Assembly (NCBI GenBank): GCA_031364505.1
Contig: JANLWK010000360.1
Coordinates: 1-6,238 of the forward strand
Direction: 5' to 3'
DNA from: JANLWK01 sp031364505
GTDB taxonomy: Bacteria > Eisenbacteria > RBG-16-71-46
DNA length: 6,238 bases
The position numbers were made by a program, and so were the translations under genes. Shown piece after piece: positions 1 to 6,238 of the stretch (positions are counted from its first letter, which is position 1; each line of letters opens with the position of its first letter). The notes under the pieces were generated by a model. That model had not been told where the DNA came from, did not search any database, and worked only from the letters and a program-made list of their open reading frames with translations.

Positions 1-399
1 CGCGTCGTGGAACGGCTCGAGATTGTGGAGCGTGGGCTCGTGCTGGACGTTGTGGCGGAGGATCAGGTCGGGAATGCGGAAGTGCAGCCACCGCTCGCCC
101 CACGAGATCTCCTCCATGCCGAGCACGAAGCAGACGAAGCCCAGTGTTGCGTTGCCCAGCCGGCGCGGGCCACTCGCCCGCGCGGCCCAGCCCCAAGCGA
201 ACACGACCGCCGCCGCGTAGGCGACGACGGTGAGATTCTCGACGAGACGGTCCTCCTTGAGCATGCCGGCCGCCCGCGCATGCGTGGCGGGGATCGCGAG
301 CATGAGCCCGAGCACGAGCGACGACAGCCCGGGGAACCACGCGATCGCGCGGGACGCGGGTCGGCCCAGGCCGTAGACGTCGCGAGCCACGTCGCTCAT
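1..399 (-). CDS. Multi-pass membrane protein with EEISWGER motif, function unknown (3' end outside window)
   Basis: Reading leftward from ATG 397-399, the frame is open for 133 codons and leaves the window without a stop. Three hydrophobic segments are visible at about residues 18-38, 56-73 and 81-96. They are followed by the motif EEISWGER (96-103) and, further on, HNVQHEPTLHNLEPFH (116-131). I recall uncharacterised bacterial membrane proteins with a similar EEISWGQR ... NLHNL pattern, but no function that I can name. The frame begins 16 bp after the stop of the carboxyltransferase gene, so co-transcription is likely. The stretch before the ATG has no good Shine-Dalgarno, so the gene may be translated by coupling, or the start may be elsewhere. 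Sure that it codes; unsure what it does. Confidence 0.72.
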   Translation of the reverse strand, partial: MSDVARDVYGLGRPASRAIAWFPGLSSLVLGLMLAIPATHARAAGMLKEDRLVENLTVVAYAAAVVFAWGWAARASGPRRLGNATLGFVCFVLGMEEISWGERWLHFRIPDLILRHNVQHEPTLHNLEPFHDA

Positions 400-415
400 G
401 CGGGTGAGTTCGGCG

Positions 416-2029
<1,614 letters not shown>

Positions 2030-2088
2030 GCATTCGCTCCGCCTGACTCTCGCTTCGCGGTCCGTGCGACGCGCGACACCCTACATCA

Positions 2089-2113
2089 GAGCCCGCGACA
2101 CCCGCACGGGCTC
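2089..2113 (-). terminator. GC-rich hairpin in the spacer after the thioredoxin gene; possible weak terminator
   Basis: GAGCCCG at 2089-2095 pairs perfectly with CGGGCTC at 2107-2113 across an 11-nt loop, 40 bp beyond the stop of the thioredoxin-fold gene and 59 bp before the start of the carboxyltransferase gene. No T-run follows it on the minus strand, so it is not a textbook intrinsic terminator. A second short stem (2121-2125 with 2134-2138) lies beside it. The 124-bp spacer 2030-2153 holds no open frame I would call a gene and no convincing promoter boxes. Confidence 0.3.
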
Positions 2114-2153
2114 CCCCCCACCCGCGGTTGCCGGCGGGCTCGGCGGCTGCGGC

Positions 2154-2717
2154 TCAGTTCCGCCGCGGCGGATGCCCGTGATCGGACGCGCGCGCGAGCC
2201 AGCCCATCGTGACGGCGGCGCCCGGGTAGCCGACCTGGCGGTCGATCACCTGGCCGCGCGACACGAGCGCGAGCGTGGGGAACGCGTTCACGCCGCAGGC
2301 CGTCTGCAGCGAGTCCACGCCGGGCGGATTGCGCCCCTGCTCGCGCTGTCGGTCGGTCACCCGCACGGGAACGACGTAACCCTCGACGGCCCGCGCGAGC
2401 GCCGGCTGGGAGAAGATGTCGTGCGTCATCGCCTGGCACGGCCCGCACCAGTCGGCGCCGAACTCGTAGAGAATGGGCTTGCCCGTCGCGCGCGAGACGG
2501 CCTCCGCCGAATCCGCCGCGACCCAGCGGACGAGATCGGGCTGCGTGGCCGTCGCGGCCCTCGTGGCAGGCGCGTCGCCGTGGTGTGTCACCGCCAGCAC
2601 GATGCGCGCGATCAGCGCGGCCGCGCCGATCGCGAGGAGCACCCACGGATCGCGGCGCGTGCTCCCCGCGACACGCGGCGCGGCAATCGCCGGCGCGCGC
2701 TCAGGCGTTTCCGGCAT
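2154..2717 (-). CDS. Membrane-anchored thioredoxin-fold protein (WCGPC)
   Basis: The 187-residue protein has a basic N-terminus (RR at 21-22), one hydrophobic segment at about 25-43 and a spacer rich in Ala and Thr. A thioredoxin fold follows, with FGADWCGPCQAM (86-97; catalytic Cys91 and Cys94) and the cis-proline loop NAFPTLALV (144-152, Pro147). The topology implied is N-terminus in, with the redox domain outside the cytoplasmic membrane. Such proteins reduce, oxidise or isomerise cysteines of exported proteins; which of these applies here is unknown. An extra Cys141 lies six residues before the cis-proline. ATG 2715-2717 has a strong GGGAG (2725-2729) at 7 nt and overlaps the permease gene by 17 nt, so the protein probably serves, or is made with, the ABC transporter. 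Stop TGA equivalent lies at 2154-2156 by frame end. Confidence 0.88.
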   Translation of the reverse strand: MPETPERAPAIAAPRVAGSTRRDPWVLLAIGAAALIARIVLAVTHHGDAPATRAATATQPDLVRWVAADSAEAVSRATGKPILYEFGADWCGPCQAMTHDIFSQPALARAVEGYVVPVRVTDRQREQGRNPPGVDSLQTACGVNAFPTLALVSRGQVIDRQVGYPGAAVTMGWLARASDHGHPPRRN

Positions 2718-3407
2718 ACGACAGCTCCCGGCGGTTGAGCCTCAGGATCGCCACGCCGAGCGCGAACGCCACGGTCGAGACGTACACCATGATCGACATC
2801 CACGGCGGAGGCTGGTGCTCGACGATCCACCCCAGCGACAGGTGCAGCGTGTAGGACGCGTTCAATTGCTCGACGAGCGCGATCACGGGCCGCCAGTCGT
2901 CGTGCTGGGCGACCTGGCCGAGGATGTTCAGCGCGATGTAACTGCCGACGAGCAGTCCCACGTCGCCAAGCCCGCCCGCCAGGCTCGAGAACATGATCAC
3001 GAGCGCGGCGCCGCCGAACGCCTGCGAGATCCCTTCACCGGCGAGCACGAGGAACTCGACCCGCGTGGGAGCAGTTGGCCCGCTCGCGATCGCGGCGTAG
3101 GCGAGCGCGAGCACGCCCACGGTCCAGGCGCCCGCGAGCAGGCCCGTGGCGAACCAGCGGCTCATGACATAGGCAGGCCGTGACACAGGCCGGGCGAGCA
3201 CGAGTTGGAGCGTGCCGGAGGCGATGTCCTGCCCGATCGCGCCCGCGGCGATGATGAAGCCGAAGAAAATCGCCGACGAGGCGATGGGTCCGAGTTGGTG
3301 GCTGAATATGGCGACCGGCATCAGCGACAGCGTGGTGATGACGAGGAGCGCCAGCCGGACGGGGCTCGACAGCCGGTTGCGGATCAGCGTCAGGATGAGC
3401 GTGCGGT

Positions 3408-3411
<4 letters not shown>
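2701..3411 (-). CDS. ABC-2-type transporter permease
   Basis: The 236-residue protein is the membrane half of an ABC transporter. Hydrophobic segments lie at about 18-37, 43-60, 88-110, 128-145, 150-167 and 205-223, giving six spans, the usual number for ABC-2 permeases. The stretch ASGTLQLVLARPVSRPAYV (64-82) after the second span matches the characteristic ABC-2 coupling region (GTL-x-L-x-L-x-RPVSR). The frame is open much further upstream, but that part reads through the ATPase gene in another frame. ATG 3409-3411 is preferred because it overlaps the ATPase stop as ATGA and has GAGGGG (3417-3422) 5 nt before it. The stop is TGA (2701-2703). With no substrate-binding protein alongside, export is more likely than import, but the substrate is unknown. 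Confidence 0.9.
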
Positions 3412-4415
<1,004 letters not shown>

Positions 4416-4420
4416 GCCGG

Positions 4421-4426
4421 CCTCAC
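4421..4426 (-). promoter_or_regulatory. Ribosome binding site deciding the ABC ATPase start
   Basis: On the minus strand this reads GTGAGG, and its GAGG (4421-4424) lies 5 nt before ATG 4413-4415. It favours this start over the paired ATG codons at 4458-4463 and the far upstream ATG at 4560-4562, which would add 14 to 49 residues with no family resemblance. Confidence 0.6.
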
Positions 4427-4581
4427 GAAGGGGTGGGTGGAGCGGCTCATGAAAGCGCATCATGCCAGATCGCCAGCCCGATTCCGACCGGGGCGGGCCT
4501 TGTGCTAGTTTTCCGCCGAGTCTGCCCCTCACGCTCACGCGCCAATTCGCCTCACCCCGCAACCGCCGGCCGTTCCGGCAC

Positions 4582-4585
4582 GAGG
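4582..4585 (+). promoter_or_regulatory. Ribosome binding site deciding the nuoBCD GTG start
   Basis: GAGG lies 6 nt before GTG 4592-4594. The only other in-frame upstream start close by is GTG 4502, which would add 30 residues of composition unlike NuoB (rich in Arg, Ser and Pro). There is no in-frame ATG before the conserved NuoB core, so GTG 4592 is the supported start. Confidence 0.65.
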
Positions 4586-4591
4586 TCCTGC

Positions 4592-6238
4592 GTGACCATC
4601 GACGTCCGTCCTTCGCGCATCGAGGTCGCCGATCGGATTCCGGAGGGCTTGGCGGACTCGTTCGTCGTCGGCAAGCTCGACGACTTGATCAACTGGGGTC
4701 GCGCCAACTCCCTGTGGCCGATGTTCTTCGGCCTCTCCTGCTGCTTCGTCGAGACGGCCACGGCGCTCACCGGGCGCCATGACCTGGCGCGCTTCGGCGC
4801 CGAGGTCATGCGCGGCTCGCCGCGTCAGTCCGACGTGATGATCATCGCCGGCACGCCGTTCAAGAAGATGGTGCCAGCGATCCTCCGGCTCTACGAGCAG
4901 ATGATGGAGCCGCGCTGGGTCGTGTCGATGGGATCGTGCTCGAACTCGGGCGGCATGTTCGACGTCTACTCGGTGCTGCAGGGCGTGGACACGATCCTGC
5001 CGGTGGACGTGTACGTGCAGGGCTGCCCGCCGCGCCCCGAATCGCTGCTCCAGGCGCTGATGCTGCTGCAGCAGAAGATCGTGCGCGACGAGAAGCCGAT
5101 GCGCGACGTGCTGCGCATGCGGGGCAGCCGCACTGGCACGACGCGCGACCCGCGCGTCGAGGGCATCACGACGACGTCCGACCCGCGCGGCCCCGGCCTC
5201 GAGGGCACGCGCCCGCGAGGCACGATCCTGCGCCCGAATTCGCCGGTACCGGCGGCGTATTTCCCGCCGTGGACGCCGGAGTCGCCGTGCCGGCCCGACA
5301 TGAAGGGGCTGGACGGCGTCGAGGACGGGCTCCGCCAGAAGCTCGGCGCACTCGAGCGCGACACGACGCCGAGCAACATCGTGACGTGGACGGTCAGGCC
5401 CGATCAAATCGTTCCGGCGCTGGAGTATCTCAAGCGCGAGGCCCCGGTGCCGTTCCAGCGCTTCGAATTCTGCGCCGGCATCGACAACCGGCCGCGCGGC
5501 GGCGGGTTCCGCATGCTCTACCACCTGTCGGCGATCGAGCCGGGCAAGCCCCAGGTTCACATCGCGACCGATCTCGACGCCGTGGACCCGCACGTGCCGA
5601 CGGTGACCGATGTGTATCCCGTCGCGAACTGGTACGAGCGCGAGGCCTACGACATGTTCGGCATCCGGGTCGACGGGCACCCCGACCCCCGCCGGATCTA
5701 CATGCCCGACTGCTGGGACGGTTACCCGCTGCGCAAGGACCACCCGTACCGCGGCTCCGAGATGCCGCAGATGACGGAAGAGGACGCGCTCGTGTGGGAG
5801 CGCGCGATGTTCAACCACCCGCGGATCACGGCGGAAGACGGCACGATGCTGCTTCAGATCGGCCCGAACCACCCCGGCACACACGGGGTGATCAAGATCA
5901 CCGTGAAGCTGGACGGCGAGACGGTGGAAGACCTGGACAGCGACATCGGCTACCACCATCGCGGCCAGGAGAAGATCGCCGAGCGCCAGACCTACTACCG
6001 TTACCTGCCGTACACCGACCGCATCGACTACCTGAGCGGCGTCTCGAACAACCTGCCCTACCTGCTGTCAGTCGAGACCCTGCTCGGCGTGCAGGTGCCG
6101 GAGCGCGCGAAGGTGATCCGCGTGATGATGGTCGAGATGTTCCGCATCATCAGCCACCTCGTGTGGGTGGGCACGTTCGCGCAGGACGCCGGCGCCATGA
6201 CGCCGGTGTTCCTCACCTTCGAGTATCGCGAGCAGATG
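4592..6238 (+). CDS. nuoBCD: Fused NADH-quinone oxidoreductase subunits B, C and D (3' end outside window)
   Basis: One frame runs from GTG 4592 to the right edge (549 codons, no stop) and encodes three peripheral-arm subunits of respiratory complex I, which carry electrons from NADH via cluster N2 to quinone at the membrane. NuoB (about 1-171) has the four N2 cysteines Cys50, Cys51, Cys116 and Cys145 with the same spacing as E. coli Cys63, 64, 129 and 158. A Pro/Gly/Arg-rich linker follows (about 172-245). NuoC (about 246-400) contains WYEREAYDMFGIRVDGHP (347-364), which fits the 30-kDa-subunit signature, and PLRKDHPYRG (379-388). NuoD starts near 415: GPNHPGTHG (424-432) and TDRIDYL (476-482) place His431 and Tyr480 at the positions of Thermus Nqo4 His38 and Tyr87, the quinone head-group ligands. 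All three parts resemble the E. coli type, where C and D are already fused. No internal start with a Shine-Dalgarno marks a separate nuoC or nuoD. By comparison with E. coli NuoCD, very roughly 270 residues of NuoD remain outside. Confidence 0.95.
   Translation, partial: MTIDVRPSRIEVADRIPEGLADSFVVGKLDDLINWGRANSLWPMFFGLSCCFVETATALTGRHDLARFGAEVMRGSPRQSDVMIIAGTPFKKMVPAILRLYEQMMEPRWVVSMGSCSNSGGMFDVYSVLQGVDTILPVDVYVQGCPPRPESLLQALMLLQQKIVRDEKPMRDVLRMRGSRTGTTRDPRVEGITTTSDPRGPGLEGTRPRGTILRPNSPVPAAYFPPWTPESPCRPDMKGLDGVEDGLRQKLGALERDTTPSNIVTWTVRPDQIVPALEYLKREAPVPFQRFEFCAGIDNRPRGGGFRMLYHLSAIEPGKPQVHIATDLDAVDPHVPTVTDVYPVANWYEREAYDMFGIRVDGHPDPRRIYMPDCWDGYPLRKDHPYRGSEMPQMTEEDALVWERAMFNHPRITAEDGTMLLQIGPNHPGTHGVIKITVKLDGETVEDLDSDIGYHHRGQEKIAERQTYYRYLPYTDRIDYLSGVSNNLPYLLSVETLLGVQVPERAKVIRVMMVEMFRIISHLVWVGTFAQDAGAMTPVFLTFEYREQM
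5138..5207 (+). repeat. In-frame imperfect tandem duplication within the NuoB-NuoC linker
   Basis: Copy one (5138-5165, 28 nt) and copy two (5171-5207, 37 nt) begin 33 nt apart. They differ by two adjacent bases (CG against TC) and a 9-nt insertion in copy two (5190-5198); the other 26 aligned bases are identical. In protein they read TTRDPRVEGI and TTSDPRGPGLEGT (about residues 183-206). A possible third, decayed copy (TRPRGTI, about 206-212) follows. The period and insertion are multiples of three, so the frame is kept. It lies in a flexible stretch between folded domains. Confidence 0.75.

Larger units (their letters stand above)
4416..4591. promoter_or_regulatory. Divergent intergenic region between the ABC cassette and nuoBCD
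   Basis: These 176 bp must carry promoters for both directions unless transcription enters from outside. The best minus-strand candidate is TCGGAA (4482-4487), 17 bp, CATGAT (4459-4464; four of six matches to the sigma-70 -10 box). It would start transcription near 4452, leaving a leader of about 35 nt before ATG 4415. On the plus strand only a weak pair, TTCCGA (4482-4487) and TAGTTT (4506-4511), 18 bp apart, can be offered. Both are low-scoring guesses in GC-rich DNA. The stretch 4500-4515 is locally richer in T. No nuoA-like frame, riboswitch or strong inverted repeat was recognised. Confidence 0.35.

Noticed and set aside
2121..2138. Short GC stem as an intrinsic terminator
   Set aside because: It has five base pairs with an 8-nt loop and no T-run on either strand; such stems are expected by chance at this GC content.
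4416..4562. 49-codon N-terminal extension of the ABC ATPase
   Set aside because: The residues do not resemble an ABC N-terminus, would run across most of the divergent intergenic region, and the internal ATG at 4413-4415 has a good ribosome binding site and opens on the conserved core.
5300..5302. In-frame ATG in the linker as a separate nuoC start
   Set aside because: No Shine-Dalgarno-like sequence precedes it and there is no stop for NuoB, so an independent nuoC is not supported.
4535..5959. 474-codon open frame on the minus strand opposite nuoBCD
   Set aside because: It is the antisense shadow of the NuoB/NuoC coding frame, rich in Arg, His and Val with no domain signal.

Overview
The window is GC-rich bacterial DNA, densely coded and without mobile-element, rRNA, tRNA or CRISPR signals. 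Most codons end in G or C on both coding strands, so long antisense open frames are common and were discarded. The organism cannot be named from this window. An E. coli-type complex I, a methylcrotonyl-CoA carboxylase-type subunit and very high GC fit an aerobic, probably soil or sediment, Gram-negative-like bacterium. That placement is inference.

Layout. Positions 1-2029 (minus strand) hold two closely spaced genes: an acyl-CoA carboxylase carboxyltransferase subunit of the 3-methylcrotonyl-CoA carboxylase type (416-2029) and, 16 bp downstream, the start of an unrecognised multi-pass membrane protein with an EEISWGER motif that runs off the left edge (1-399). A 124-bp spacer (2030-2153) with one GC hairpin separates them from a second minus-strand cassette at 2154-4415. 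That cassette encodes an ABC ATPase, an ABC-2-type permease and a membrane-anchored thioredoxin-fold protein. Its genes overlap by 4 and 17 nt, so it is very probably one translationally coupled operon.

A 176-bp divergent intergenic region (4416-4591) separates this cassette from a plus-strand gene that starts at GTG 4592 and stays open to the end of the window (at least 549 codons). This reading frame encodes NuoB, then a linker of about 90 residues, then NuoC and NuoD of the respiratory NADH:quinone oxidoreductase (complex I), all as one polypeptide. The N2 iron-sulfur cysteines of NuoB, the 30-kDa-subunit signature of NuoC and the quinone-site His and Tyr of NuoD are all present. The B-C linker carries a diverged in-frame tandem duplication visible at the DNA level. 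No nuoA lies in front of it.

The most notable item is the NuoB-NuoC-NuoD triple fusion with its repeat-expanded linker. NuoC-NuoD fusions are well known; three-way fusions are, to my recollection, annotated in some genomes, so this is unusual but probably not unprecedented. I see no clearly new defence, mobile or RNA system here.
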